Shown piece after piece: positions 8,755 to 16,611 of a stretch of 64,000 nt of DNA; the stretch's first letter is position 1; every line of letters begins with the position of its first letter. The stretch comes from Novosphingobium panipatense (GTDB lineage Bacteria > Pseudomonadota > Alphaproteobacteria > Sphingomonadales > Sphingomonadaceae). A program made the translations under genes and the position numbers. The stretch is from positions 28,822 to 92,821 of the forward strand of contig NZ_MSQB01000017.1 in the NCBI RefSeq assembly GCF_002149965.1, read 5' to 3'. The notes under the pieces are model-generated. The model ran no database searches. It saw nothing but the letters and a program-made list of their open reading frames with translations, and was not told where the DNA came from.

Positions 8755-9363
8755 ATGCTCAAGTCGGAGCTGATAGAGCGCGCGGCCCGGTTCCGCAGCG
8801 CGGAGGATGATCCCTCCCGAAGTCTTTCGGACTGCCCTGCTCTAGTGCTCAACGCGGATTACACGCCGCTTTCCTATTACCCGCTCAGTCTCTGGCCCTG
8901 GCAGACCGCGATCAAGGCGATCTGTCTCGAACGGGTGGACATCATTTCCAGTTACGACCGGGTGGTCCACTCGCCCAGCTGGTCGATGCAGATCCCCTCG
9001 GTGATCGCGCTCAGGCAATATGTCCGGCCTTCCGAATTCCCCGCCTTCACCCGCTTCAACCTCTTCCTGCGCGACCGGTTCAGTTGCCAGTATTGCGGTT
9101 CCCCCCAGCAGCTGACCTTCGACCACGTCGTCCCGCGCCGTCTCGGCGGCAGGACGAGCTGGGAAAACATCCTCACCGCCTGCGCGCCCTGCAACCTCAA
9201 GAAGGGCGGCCGCACCCCCAAGCAGGCGAACATGCCCCCCCTGGTGGCCCCGATCCGGCCGACCAGCTGGCAACTCCAGGAACGCGGCCGCGCCTTCCCC
9301 CCGAACTACCTCCACGAAACCTGGCGCGACTGGCTCTACTGGGACATCGAACTGGAGGCTTGA
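8755..9363 (+). CDS. HNH endonuclease family protein
   Basis: A 202-residue protein with an HNH nuclease domain in the second half. A zinc CQYC pair is followed by LTFDHVVPRRLGG, the catalytic His block, then an Asn in WENILTACAPCN with the second zinc CxxC. The N-terminal 90 residues (ALVLNADYTPLSYYPLSLW) are the conserved lead domain of chromosomal HNH proteins found in many alphaproteobacteria. The ATG is preceded by a perfect AGGAGG. The target is unknown. Its chromosomal setting does not suggest a restriction system or a phage. Confidence 0.9.
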   Translation: MLKSELIERAARFRSAEDDPSRSLSDCPALVLNADYTPLSYYPLSLWPWQTAIKAICLERVDIISSYDRVVHSPSWSMQIPSVIALRQYVRPSEFPAFTRFNLFLRDRFSCQYCGSPQQLTFDHVVPRRLGGRTSWENILTACAPCNLKKGGRTPKQANMPPLVAPIRPTSWQLQERGRAFPPNYLHETWRDWLYWDIELEA

Positions 9364-9371
9364 GGGTCGGG

Positions 9372-9776
9372 ATGCAGACGTTTCGAATCCCGCTTGGCGA
9401 TCTCGCGCGAAGAGCGTTGGAAACCGTCGCCCTTGTGGCGCCGCTTTTGATGGGTTGCTTGTACCTCGTCGCGGCAGTCGTGCTGCCGTTCGGCGCCGCG
9501 TTCGAACAAGGCGAAAGTTCCGTGCATATGGCGGCGGTGCTGTTCGTCCTGTCAGCCGCGGTGGGGCTTCATCTGATGCGCCGAAACACGATCACCAGTA
9601 TTATCGGCATTCTTTGCGCGGGAATTGCGCTGATCGTTATCAGCTATACCTTTGCCCGGCATCAACTGCTGGGAAGCGCGGGTTATTGGCAGGCCTTTGC
9701 CGTGCCCGTCCTGAGCGCCATGTTCTGTGGATGGCATTTGCGCGAAAGCAGGCAGGCTCGCACCGATCCGTTCTGA
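9372..9776 (+). CDS. Hypothetical four-helix membrane protein
   Basis: A 134-residue protein starting 8 bases after the HNH stop, at MQTFRIPLGDLARRALE. Four hydrophobic stretches are visible: ALVAPLLMGCLYLVAAVVL, VHMAAVLFVLSAAVGLHL, ITSIIGILCAGIALIVISY, and WQAFAVPVLSAMFCGWHL. Short charged tails lie at both ends. I do not recognise a family. The close spacing suggests co-transcription with the HNH gene, but no functional link is evident. Confidence 0.6.
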   Translation: MQTFRIPLGDLARRALETVALVAPLLMGCLYLVAAVVLPFGAAFEQGESSVHMAAVLFVLSAAVGLHLMRRNTITSIIGILCAGIALIVISYTFARHQLLGSAGYWQAFAVPVLSAMFCGWHLRESRQARTDPF

Positions 9777-9935
9777 CGTAGCGAATTCGGGCCGACGTCC
9801 GGCATATCGCATCCGTTTTCGGTTCCTTCCATGATGGCGTTTCGCGAGCGGCGCCGCTAGAGAACGCCCGAGGGAGCCGCGCAAGCGGTGCGGAAGATCA
9901 TCCGGCATTAACGAGACAGTCTCCAAGGGGAGGTC

Positions 9936-11276
9936 ATGAGCAAGCAATTCTTCGGCACCGACGGCATTCGCGGCCGTACCAATCAGGGCGCGATGACCGC
10001 CGCCATTGCCATGAAGGTCGGCCAAGCGGCCGGCACCCGCTTCCTGCGGGGCACGCACCGCCACCGCGTGGTGATCGGCAAGGACACGCGCCTGTCCGGC
10101 TACATGCTGGAAAACGCGATGGTCGCGGGCTTCACCAGCGTGGGCATGGACGTGGTGCTGCTCGGCCCGATGCCGACCCCGGCGGTCGCCCTGCTGACCC
10201 GCGAACTGCGCGCCGACGTGGGCGTGATGATCTCGGCCAGCCACAACCCTTACGAGGACAACGGCATCAAGCTGTTCGGCCCCGACGGCTTCAAGCTCTC
10301 CGACGAGGATGAGCTGGCGATCGAGGCCATGCTGGCGCAGGATATCCCGCTCGCCGCATCCGAAGACATCGGCCGTGCCCGCCGCATCGACGACGCGGGG
10401 GGGCGCTATATCCACGCCGTCAAGCGCTCGCTGCCCGAGGCGGTGCGCCTCGACGGCCTCAAGATCGCGCTCGATTGCGCCAATGGCGCGGCCTATCAGG
10501 TCGCGCCTTCCGCCCTGTGGGAACTCGGCGCGGAGATCGTCGCGGTGGGCGTCTCGCCCAATGGCCGCAACATCAACGCCAAGTGCGGCTCCACCCATGT
10601 CGAACTGCTCCAGGAAACCGTGGTCTCCTCGGGCGCCGACATCGGCATCGCCCTCGACGGCGACGCCGACCGCCTGATCGTCGTGGACGAGAAGGGCAAG
10701 ACCGTGGACGGCGACCAGATCATGGCGCTGATCGGCACCCAGCTTGCCGCGCGCGGCGCCTTGCGCGGGGGCGGCGTGGTGGCCACGGTCATGTCGAACC
10801 TCGGCCTCGAACGCTATCTGCAGGGACAGGGGCTGAAGCTCGAACGGACCAAGGTGGGAGACCGCCACGTCCTCGAACGCATGCGCGCGGGCGGCTTCAA
10901 CGTCGGCGGCGAACAGTCCGGGCACATGATCCTGCTCGACCACGCAACGACCGGAGACGGCACCGTGGCCGCGCTCCAGGTGCTGGCCGCGCTCGTACAG
11001 TCAGGCAAGCGGGCGAGCGAACTGCTCCACCTCTTCGATCCCGTGCCGCAGCTGCTGCGCAACGTGCGCTTCTCGGGCGGGAAGCCGCTGGAGGCGGCTG
11101 GCGTCAAGACGGCCATCGCCGCGGCGGAAGCCTCGCTCAACGGCAGCGGACGGCTGGTCATCCGCGCCTCGGGCACCGAGCCGCTGATCCGCGTCATGGC
11201 GGAAGGCGACGATGCCGGTCAGGTGGAGGCCGCCGTCGCCTCGATCTGCGCCGCCGTGGAAGAGGCCGCTGCATAA
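9936..11276 (+). CDS. glmM: Phosphoglucosamine mutase
   Basis: Interconverts glucosamine-6-phosphate and glucosamine-1-phosphate on the route to UDP-GlcNAc for peptidoglycan and LPS. At 446 residues it matches the family. The N-terminus FFGTDGIRGR is typical. The catalytic serine loop is SASHNP at residues 100-105 with the phosphoserine at Ser102, the same number as in E. coli. The metal loop DGDADR, GGEQSGH and the phosphate-binding RASGTEPLIRVM follow. The ATG is preceded by AAGGGGAGG. Its stop overlaps the next start by one base (TAATG). Confidence 0.98.
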   Translation: MSKQFFGTDGIRGRTNQGAMTAAIAMKVGQAAGTRFLRGTHRHRVVIGKDTRLSGYMLENAMVAGFTSVGMDVVLLGPMPTPAVALLTRELRADVGVMISASHNPYEDNGIKLFGPDGFKLSDEDELAIEAMLAQDIPLAASEDIGRARRIDDAGGRYIHAVKRSLPEAVRLDGLKIALDCANGAAYQVAPSALWELGAEIVAVGVSPNGRNINAKCGSTHVELLQETVVSSGADIGIALDGDADRLIVVDEKGKTVDGDQIMALIGTQLAARGALRGGGVVATVMSNLGLERYLQGQGLKLERTKVGDRHVLERMRAGGFNVGGEQSGHMILLDHATTGDGTVAALQVLAALVQSGKRASELLHLFDPVPQLLRNVRFSGGKPLEAAGVKTAIAAAEASLNGSGRLVIRASGTEPLIRVMAEGDDAGQVEAAVASICAAVEEAAA

Positions 11277-11503
11277 TGGCCCTGGAAATGCGCCCCGACT
11301 GCGAACGCTGCGGCACCGACCTTCCGGCCGATGCCCCCGGCGCGTTCATCTGCAGCTTCGAATGCACCTACTGCGCGGAATGCGCGGACGACCTCGACGA
11401 GCTTTGCCCCAATTGCGGCGGCGAACTGCTCGACCGGCCGACACGGGCGAAGCGGCATTTCGATTCTGCGCCGCCTTCGAAAGAGCGCAGGTTCAAGGGG
11501 TAG
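11276..11503 (+). CDS. DUF1272 domain-containing zinc-ribbon-like protein
   Basis: A 75-residue cysteine-rich protein. CERCG near the N-terminus, then CSFECTYCAEC and CPNCG make paired Cys knuckles that probably bind one or two zinc ions. This matches the DUF1272 family, small proteins of unknown role found widely in proteobacteria. Its start codon overlaps the glmM stop by one base, so translation is probably coupled. The tail is basic and polar (RAKRHFDSAPPSKERRFKG). Confidence 0.85.
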   Translation: MALEMRPDCERCGTDLPADAPGAFICSFECTYCAECADDLDELCPNCGGELLDRPTRAKRHFDSAPPSKERRFKG

Positions 11504-11524
11504 AATAAAGCAGGGGAGCCCTTC

Positions 11525-11549
11525 GGCGAAGCTCAGGATAAACTTCGCC
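11525..11549. repeat. Hairpin with sphingomonad-type intergenic repeat remnant
   Basis: GGCGAAG at 11525-11531 pairs with CTTCGCC at 11543-11549 around a loop containing CTCAGGATAAA. The string resembles the CTTCGACAAGCTCAGG type of intergenic repeat seen more fully at 18.0-18.4 kb, here degenerate. It lies 22 bases after the DUF1272 gene and may also serve as its terminator. I looked for a thiamin riboswitch in the rest of this 257-base gap before thiD and found none. Confidence 0.4.
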
Positions 11550-11760
11550 CCCCTGCACCCCCGATACCGTCTAGGTCACGCGCGCCAACGCCGTTGTGCG
11601 CTCATGGTGGCGTCGGGAGACTTAATGGCTGCGCTGCAGGGAGCGCACGACGGACAGGCGGCGCGCAGCGTTTACATTCCGAGGGTCTGGGGGATCATCC
11701 CCCAGGACTTCCTTTTTCTCCTCCCTCGACACCATCGGCCCGAAGCGGCAAGGGAGCGCC

Positions 11761-12510
11761 ATGATCACACCGCCCCGCATCCTCTCCATCGCCGGTTCCG
11801 ACAGTTCGGGCGGCGCCGGTATTCAGGCTGATATCAAGACCATCGTGATGCTGGGCGGCTATGCCATGACCGCGATCACCGCGATCACCGCGCAGAATAC
11901 CTGCGGCGTGACGGACATGGTGGCGCTCTCGCCGGAGATGGTGGCGGCGCAGATCGATGCCTGCCTCGGCGACATCGGCGTGGACGCGGTGAAGATCGGC
12001 ATGCTCGGCAGTCCCGAGATCGCCCATGTCGTGGCGGACCGGCTGGCCGGGCTGGGCGTGCCGGTGGTGTTCGACCCGGTGATGATTTCCACCAGCGGCT
12101 CGGTTCTGGCCGACGCGGCGACGGTCGAGGCGTTCGAGCGCTTGATGGCCGTCGCCACGCTGACCACGCCGAACGTGCCGGAGCTGGCGGCGCTGGGCGG
12201 GGACGGAGCGATGGCGGCGCGCGGTGTCGCCTATATCGCCAAGGGCGGCGATGCCGAAGGTCCGATCGTGGAAGATCGGTTGCTGCGGCCCGGCGAACTG
12301 CCGCTGTCCTGGACGGCACCGCGCATCGATACGCGCCATACCCACGGCACCGGCTGCACGTTTTCCAGCGCCATCGCGACTTTCATGGGGCAGGGCGCCG
12401 GGCTGGAAGCGGCCATCGTCGGCGCGCGCGATTATGTGCGCGCGGCGCTCCTCAATGCACCGGGCTTCGGCGCGGGGCATGGGCCGCTGGGGCACCACGT
12501 CCGGGGGTAG
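11761..12510 (+). CDS. thiD: Hydroxymethylpyrimidine/phosphomethylpyrimidine kinase
   Basis: Phosphorylates HMP and HMP-phosphate in thiamin pyrimidine synthesis or salvage. The 249-residue ribokinase-like protein opens with ILSIAGSDSSGGAGIQADIKT, the substrate-binding signature of ThiD. VFDPVMISTSG and TPNVPELAAL follow, with the C-terminal anion-hole motif HTHGTGCTFSSAIA. AAGGGAG stands ahead of the ATG. It is a lone gene, with no other thi genes beside it. Confidence 0.96.
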   Translation: MITPPRILSIAGSDSSGGAGIQADIKTIVMLGGYAMTAITAITAQNTCGVTDMVALSPEMVAAQIDACLGDIGVDAVKIGMLGSPEIAHVVADRLAGLGVPVVFDPVMISTSGSVLADAATVEAFERLMAVATLTTPNVPELAALGGDGAMAARGVAYIAKGGDAEGPIVEDRLLRPGELPLSWTAPRIDTRHTHGTGCTFSSAIATFMGQGAGLEAAIVGARDYVRAALLNAPGFGAGHGPLGHHVRG

Positions 12511-12535
12511 TTTCAGATTTCTCGTCAAAAACAAA

Positions 12536-12646
12536 CGTCATCCTGAACTTGTTTAGCTTCGCTGGCCTACGGCTCAGGATCCATTTCGCCGATCAGACCG
12601 ATGGTCTCGGTTGCGCGATGGATCCTGAAACAAGTTCAGGATGACG
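12536..12646. repeat. Nested inverted repeat between thiD and the LOG gene
   Basis: CGTCATCCTGAACTTGTTT at 12536-12554 is exactly complementary to 12628-12646. A second inner pair, TCAGGATCCAT and ATGGATCCTGA, lies inside it. The type (CGTCATCCTGAAC ending in CAGGATCCA) is a familiar sphingomonad intergenic repeat. It sits between convergent genes and could double as a bidirectional terminator. Confidence 0.7.
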
Positions 12647-12707
12647 ATGTGTCATGTGATGGCTTGGGGGCAGGAAGGGAGCAGGCCGCAGCCCGCTCCC
12701 CAAACCC

Positions 12708-13583
12708 TCAGCAGCAGTCCAGATCGTAGAACTTCTGCACCACTTTCCAGCCTTCCTCGGCGGTTTCGCACCAGTGGAACAGCTTGAGGTCGGCGGCGTT
12801 GATCACGCCTTCCTCGGCCAGGGCCTCGAAGTTGACCACGCGTTCCCAGAATTCCTTGCCGTAGAGCAGGATCGGCAGTGGCTTCATCTTGCCGGTCTGG
12901 ATCAGGGTGAGCAGTTCGAAGAATTCGTCGAACGTGCCGAAGCCGCCGGGGAACACCGCCACCGCGCGGGCGCGCAGCAGGAAGTGCATCTTGCGCAGGG
13001 CGAAGTAGTGGAACTGGAACGAGAGCCGCGGCGTGACGAAGAGGTTGGGCGCCTGCTCATGCGGTAGCACGATGTTGAGGCCCAGCGATTCCGCGCCCAC
13101 TTCGCTCGCACCGCGATTGGCCGCTTCCATGATCGAGGGCCCGCCGCCCGAGCAGACCACGAACTGGCGCATGCCCTTTTCCACTACCGAGCACTGGCTG
13201 GCGAGGCGGGCGAGCTTGCGGGCTTCCTCGTAGTATTTCGCCTTGGCGACGAGGCGTTCGGCAACCTTCTTTTCTTCGTCGGTCTTGGCGCGGGCGAGCA
13301 GTTCGTCGCACTGGTCGGGCGCGGGGATGCGGGCCGAGCCGTACATCACCATGGTCGAGCCGATATTGGCCTCTTCCAGCAGCATTTCCGTCTTGAGCAG
13401 CTCAAGCTGGAAACGCACCGGGCGCAGTTCGTCGCGCAGCAGGAATTCGGTGTCCTGGAAGGCGAGGCGATAGGCCGGGTTCTGGGTCTGGATGGTGCCT
13501 TCCTGCGCATCGGCGAAGGTGGCTTCCTGCTCCGCCTTGTAGAAACGGCGGTTGGTTACTTTCTTGTCTTCTTTTTCGGTCAT
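12708..13583 (-). CDS. LOG family protein (TIGR00730-like Rossmann-fold phosphoribohydrolase)
   Basis: The LOG family includes cytokinin-nucleotide phosphoribohydrolases. The bacterial substrate may be another nucleotide 5'-monophosphate. This 291-residue long form has a 60-70-residue N-terminal extension. The core has MVMYGSARIP, CSGGGPSIMEAANRGA and the family signature FPGGFGTFDEFFE. The protein ends in a Cys pair. The start is chosen at MTEKEDKK. An ATG two codons earlier is equally possible. Further upstream the frame reads into a long-hairpin repeat, so it cannot be coding. Confidence 0.9.
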   Translation of the reverse strand: MTEKEDKKVTNRRFYKAEQEATFADAQEGTIQTQNPAYRLAFQDTEFLLRDELRPVRFQLELLKTEMLLEEANIGSTMVMYGSARIPAPDQCDELLARAKTDEEKKVAERLVAKAKYYEEARKLARLASQCSVVEKGMRQFVVCSGGGPSIMEAANRGASEVGAESLGLNIVLPHEQAPNLFVTPRLSFQFHYFALRKMHFLLRARAVAVFPGGFGTFDEFFELLTLIQTGKMKPLPILLYGKEFWERVVNFEALAEEGVINAADLKLFHWCETAEEGWKVVQKFYDLDCC

Positions 13584-13644
13584 CTGCATTCCATGGCCGC
13601 TCGGAGGCGCGGCGTCGAGGGGTAAGGATTTAAGGTTTCGTTCG

Positions 13645-13776
13645 AAAATCCGCCGCAGGCGGATTTTGGCGGCACCGGCCCTCTCCCCCACCCGACCTCC
13701 CACGAGTGTATCCTGATGGGAGGTCGGGTGGGGGAGAGGGCCGGTGCCACCACCAAAATGCCCAAGTGGGCATTTT
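13645..13776. repeat. Long-hairpin repeat, copy 2, with two flanking palindromes
   Basis: Three hairpins in a row. The first is AAAATCCGCC/GGCGGATTTT (13645-13667). The second is a perfect 32-bp stem whose arms are 13671-13702 and 13717-13748, with the 14-base loop CGAGTGTATCCTGA. The third is AAAATGCCCA/TGGGCATTTT (13755-13776), a different palindrome with the same AAAAT...ATTTT frame. It fills the 254-base gap between the LOG gene and the divergent S66 peptidase gene. Confidence 0.9.
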
Positions 13777-13837
13777 TCAAGCAAACTCTAAATTCCTTAC
13801 TGTTGCGTGCAAGTATGGGCTTCCCTAGCCTGCCTTC

Positions 13838-14893
13838 ATGTCGAAACAGATACTGACGCGGCGCTCGGTTCTCGCGGGTGGGAGCATGGCCCTGGCGGCG
13901 AGCATGCTGCCTGCGATTCCGGCCCTTTCCGCGCCTTCGCGCAAGCTGGTGAAGCCGCCGCGTCTGCGTGAGGGTGATGTGCTCGGCCTTGTCGCGCCTG
14001 CGCGTTTCGTGGGGGACCGGTTCGGGCTGGATTCGATCATGGCCACCGTTCGCGCCATGGGTCTGGAGCCGAAGGCGGCGCCGCATCTGCTGGACCGCGA
14101 AGGCTATCTGGCCGGTTCGGACGCGGCGCGGGCGGCCGATCTCATGGCCATGTTCACCGATCCGAAAGTGCGCGGGATTATGTCGGTGGCGGGCGGTTGG
14201 GGCTGCGCGCGAATCCTGCCGCTGCTCGATTTCGACCGGATCGCGGCGAATCCCAAGATCTTCACCGGCTTCAGCGACAATACCGCGCTCCACCTCGCTT
14301 TCGCGGCGCGCACCGGAGTGGCCAGCATCCATGGCCCCAACGCCTCCGCCTCCTGGCCGCCTGCCGCCTGGGATTCGTTCCATGCGCTCGCTTTCGAGGG
14401 GGCGACGCCGACCTGGCGCGTGCCGGAAGGAGCAGGCGCGAACCTTTCCGGGCGGGGCAAGGACTTGCGCACCTTTCGCGGCGGCAAGGCGCAAGGGCGC
14501 CTGTTGGGCGGCAATCTCACCGTGCTCACCGGGCTGGTCGGCACGCCCTATCTGCCCGACTTTACCGGCGCGGTGCTGTTCATCGAGGATACCAACGAAT
14601 CCGAATACCGGATCGACCGGATGCTTACCCAGCTTGCGCTGGCGGGGGTGTTCGACAAGGTCGCGGGCGTCGTCTTCGGCCAATGCACCGGCTGCCGGAA
14701 CCCCGACGGCGGCTATTCGAACTTCACGATCTACGAAGTGCTGGACCGCCAGTTCTCCGCGCTCAAGGTGCCCGCGTTCCAGGGGCTCCAGATCGGCCAT
14801 GTCGCCGCACAGCTGAGCGTGCCGGTGGGGCTGCCGGTGGAGATCGACGCCGATGCCGGCACCATGCGCCTGCTGGAACCGGCCGTGATCTGA
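13838..14893 (+). CDS. S66 family LD-carboxypeptidase (muramoyltetrapeptide carboxypeptidase-like), Tat-exported
   Basis: Probably trims the terminal D-alanine of murein tetrapeptides in recycling. The 351-residue protein starts with a twin-arginine signal (TRRSVLAGG, then a hydrophobic run to about residue 31), so export in folded form is likely. This is unusual for an enzyme that is cytoplasmic in E. coli LdcA. The core shows GDVLGLVAPA, the nucleophile region MSVAGGWGCARILPLLD, FTGFSDNTALH, and the C-terminal Glu and His blocks FIEDTNESEYRIDRM and QIGHVAAQ. The ribosome site is weak. Confidence 0.9.
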   Translation: MSKQILTRRSVLAGGSMALAASMLPAIPALSAPSRKLVKPPRLREGDVLGLVAPARFVGDRFGLDSIMATVRAMGLEPKAAPHLLDREGYLAGSDAARAADLMAMFTDPKVRGIMSVAGGWGCARILPLLDFDRIAANPKIFTGFSDNTALHLAFAARTGVASIHGPNASASWPPAAWDSFHALAFEGATPTWRVPEGAGANLSGRGKDLRTFRGGKAQGRLLGGNLTVLTGLVGTPYLPDFTGAVLFIEDTNESEYRIDRMLTQLALAGVFDKVAGVVFGQCTGCRNPDGGYSNFTIYEVLDRQFSALKVPAFQGLQIGHVAAQLSVPVGLPVEIDADAGTMRLLEPAVI

Positions 14894-14958
14894 GCACGCC
14901 AAGCTAGACCTCAGGCCCGCTCTTGAGCCATGCGGAAGTGGCTGTTATCGCAGGCCCC

Positions 14959-15660
14959 ATGTCCAACTGTGACCTGTGCGTCGTTCGTAACCGGGCGATC
15001 TGTTCATCCCTCGATGCGAAAGAGCTGGAGGCGCTCAACGCGATCGGGCGCACTCGCACGATCGAACCCGGCGAATCGCTGATCTGGGAGGGCGAGGATT
15101 CGGTTCTCGTCGCCAATGTGATCGAAGGCGTGCTCAAGCTATCGACCAATACCGAGGACGGGCGCGAACAGATCGTGGGCGTGGTCTACCCTTCCGACTT
15201 CATCGGCAGGCCCTTCGGCGGCACGACCGGCCACGGCGCCACGGCCCTGACCGAGGCCAAGGTCTGCGTTTTCTCGCGCCGCGATTTCGATGCCTTCGCG
15301 CGCGAGCATCCGGCGCTGGAACACAAGCTGCTGGAACGCACCCTGGCCGAGCTTGACCGCACGCGCCGCTGGATGCTGCTGCTCGGCCGCAAGTCGGCAT
15401 CGGAAAAACTGGCCAGTTTCCTGCTGGAAATGGACGAACGGCTCCAGCCTCCGGGCTGTACGTGGAATTTCGAGGATGCCGCGCCGCGCCGCATAACCCT
15501 GCCGTTCTCGCGCCAGCAGATCGCCGACGTGCTGGGCCTGACCATCGAGACGGTGAGCCGCCAGTTCACCCGTTTCAAGAACGACCGCGTGATCGACCTG
15601 CCCTCGCGCCGGGACGTGACGATCCTCGACCATGCGGCGCTGGTGGCAGAGGCGGGGTAG
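14959..15660 (+). CDS. fnrL: Crp/Fnr family oxygen-responsive regulator, FnrL/FixK type
   Basis: Likely oxygen sensor that activates microaerobic and anaerobic genes when its [4Fe-4S] cluster is intact. In the 233-residue form beginning MSNCDLC there are cysteines at 4, 7 and 15 and a fourth at 103, the pattern of alphaproteobacterial FnrL. A cyclic-nucleotide-like beta barrel follows. The C-terminal helix-turn-helix has TIETVSRQFTRF, where Glu and Ser-Arg are the FNR-type recognition residues for TTGAT half-sites. A TTG start 36 bases upstream is possible. Its neighbours ompW and hemN are classic FNR targets. Confidence 0.93.
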   Translation: MSNCDLCVVRNRAICSSLDAKELEALNAIGRTRTIEPGESLIWEGEDSVLVANVIEGVLKLSTNTEDGREQIVGVVYPSDFIGRPFGGTTGHGATALTEAKVCVFSRRDFDAFAREHPALEHKLLERTLAELDRTRRWMLLLGRKSASEKLASFLLEMDERLQPPGCTWNFEDAAPRRITLPFSRQQIADVLGLTIETVSRQFTRFKNDRVIDLPSRRDVTILDHAALVAEAG

Positions 15661-15666
15661 ACGAAG

Positions 15667-15699
15667 AAAGGGGAGCAAGAAGCTCCCCTTTTTCTTTTT
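15667..15699. terminator. Bidirectional terminator between fnrL and ompW
   Basis: AAAGGGGAGC at 15667-15676 pairs with GCTCCCCTTT at 15682-15691 and is followed by TTCTTTTTG. A-rich sequence on the other side suits the convergent ompW gene. Confidence 0.85.
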
Positions 15700-15714
15700 G
15701 GATCTTGGCGCCGT

Positions 15715-16422
15715 TCAGAAGCGGTAGGATACGCCCGCGCTGAGCACCCAGGGATCGAGGTCGTGGCGCGTCTTCAGCGCCAGGTCGTCGCCTTCGTAGA
15801 ACGATGCGGTGGGCTTCACCCAGTACTTCTTGGCGTCCAGCGAAAGGCCGAGGCCCTTGTCGTTGATGGCGATGTCCATGCCCGCCTGCAGCGCGAAGCC
15901 CAGCTTGTTCGACATCTTCACTTTGTCCACGCCCAGCGAACGCGCGGTCGCGCCGGGCTTTTCGTCGAACACGAAGAACCAGGCAGGGCCCGCGCCGACA
16001 TAGGGCTTGAAGGGGGTGCCGGTGTCGAGGTGCGCCTTGGCGGTCACCGTGGCGGGCAGGATCAGCACGTGATCGACGAGGCCCGCGCCCGCGATATCGC
16101 CGGTTCCGTTGACATGGTGCTGGGTGAAACAGCAGATCGTCTCCACCGAGAAGGCCTTAGTGAAGAAGTATTCCACCGCCAGCGTCGGCACGACGTTGTC
16201 GTTGGCCTTGGTGCCCACGGTGTCGAGCGTGGCCAGGGTGCCGCCGAGGGTGGTGTCGGTGTCGATCGACTTGATCTTGTCGATTCCGCCGTCCGGCAGC
16301 ACGGCGGTGCCGAGGACCTTGACCTGCCACTTGCCGTCCGGGCTTCCGGCCATGGCCGGGGCGGCGATCGCGGTGGCGGCGGCAACGAAAGCGGTAGCCG
16401 CGAGCAGGGTCGTCTTGCGCAT
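15715..16422 (-). CDS. ompW: OmpW family outer membrane protein
   Basis: Small eight-stranded outer-membrane barrel, thought to pass hydrophobic compounds. The 235-residue precursor has a signal peptide (MRKTTLLAATAFVAAATAIAA, cleavage after AMA). The mature part has alternating barrel strands, the typical VEYFFTKAFSVE strand, the YVGAGPAWFFVFDE segment, and a C-terminal strand ending in Phe (WVLSAGVSYRF), the outer-membrane insertion signal. The start is set at the signal peptide Met with AGGAAAG upstream. It is convergent with fnrL and divergent from hemN, with two FNR-like sites between. Confidence 0.95.
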   Translation of the reverse strand: MRKTTLLAATAFVAAATAIAAPAMAGSPDGKWQVKVLGTAVLPDGGIDKIKSIDTDTTLGGTLATLDTVGTKANDNVVPTLAVEYFFTKAFSVETICCFTQHHVNGTGDIAGAGLVDHVLILPATVTAKAHLDTGTPFKPYVGAGPAWFFVFDEKPGATARSLGVDKVKMSNKLGFALQAGMDIAINDKGLGLSLDAKKYWVKPTASFYEGDDLALKTRHDLDPWVLSAGVSYRF

Positions 16423-16517
16423 GTTCGGTCTTTCCTGCGCCGCCGGGGCCGCACCGTGCGGGTCCCCCCTCTTGAGCGGCAGCAGGGACGCTTTGGTCCC
16501 ATTGGCGGTGCGGGGAA

Positions 16518-16531
16518 TTGATCGCGCGCAA
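16518..16531 (+). promoter_or_regulatory. FNR-box-like site 1 (ompW-hemN intergenic)
   Basis: TTGATCGCGCGCAA has a perfect left half (TTGAT), 4-base spacing and a 3-of-5 right half against ATCAA. It lies about 96 bases before the ompW start and 81 bases before the hemN start. Confidence 0.5.
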
Positions 16532-16562
16532 AAATCGGCGAATTTCCGCCGATCGGCGCAAG

Positions 16563-16576
16563 TTGATCGAACGCAA
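16563..16576 (+). promoter_or_regulatory. FNR-box-like site 2 upstream of hemN
   Basis: TTGATCGAACGCAA differs from site 1 only in two spacer bases. It lies 36 bases before the chosen hemN start, and its centre is 45 bases from the centre of site 1. If an earlier ATG at 16576 were used, the site would overlap the start codon, which further supports the downstream start. Confidence 0.5.
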
Positions 16577-16611
16577 TGACGGCAGGGGCGGCGCGCGCGA
16601 TGCTGCGGGGC

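Noticed and set aside
11504..11760. Thiamin (TPP) riboswitch before thiD
   Set aside because: The conserved CTGAGA and ACCTGATC-type elements are not present; only a repeat-like hairpin was found.
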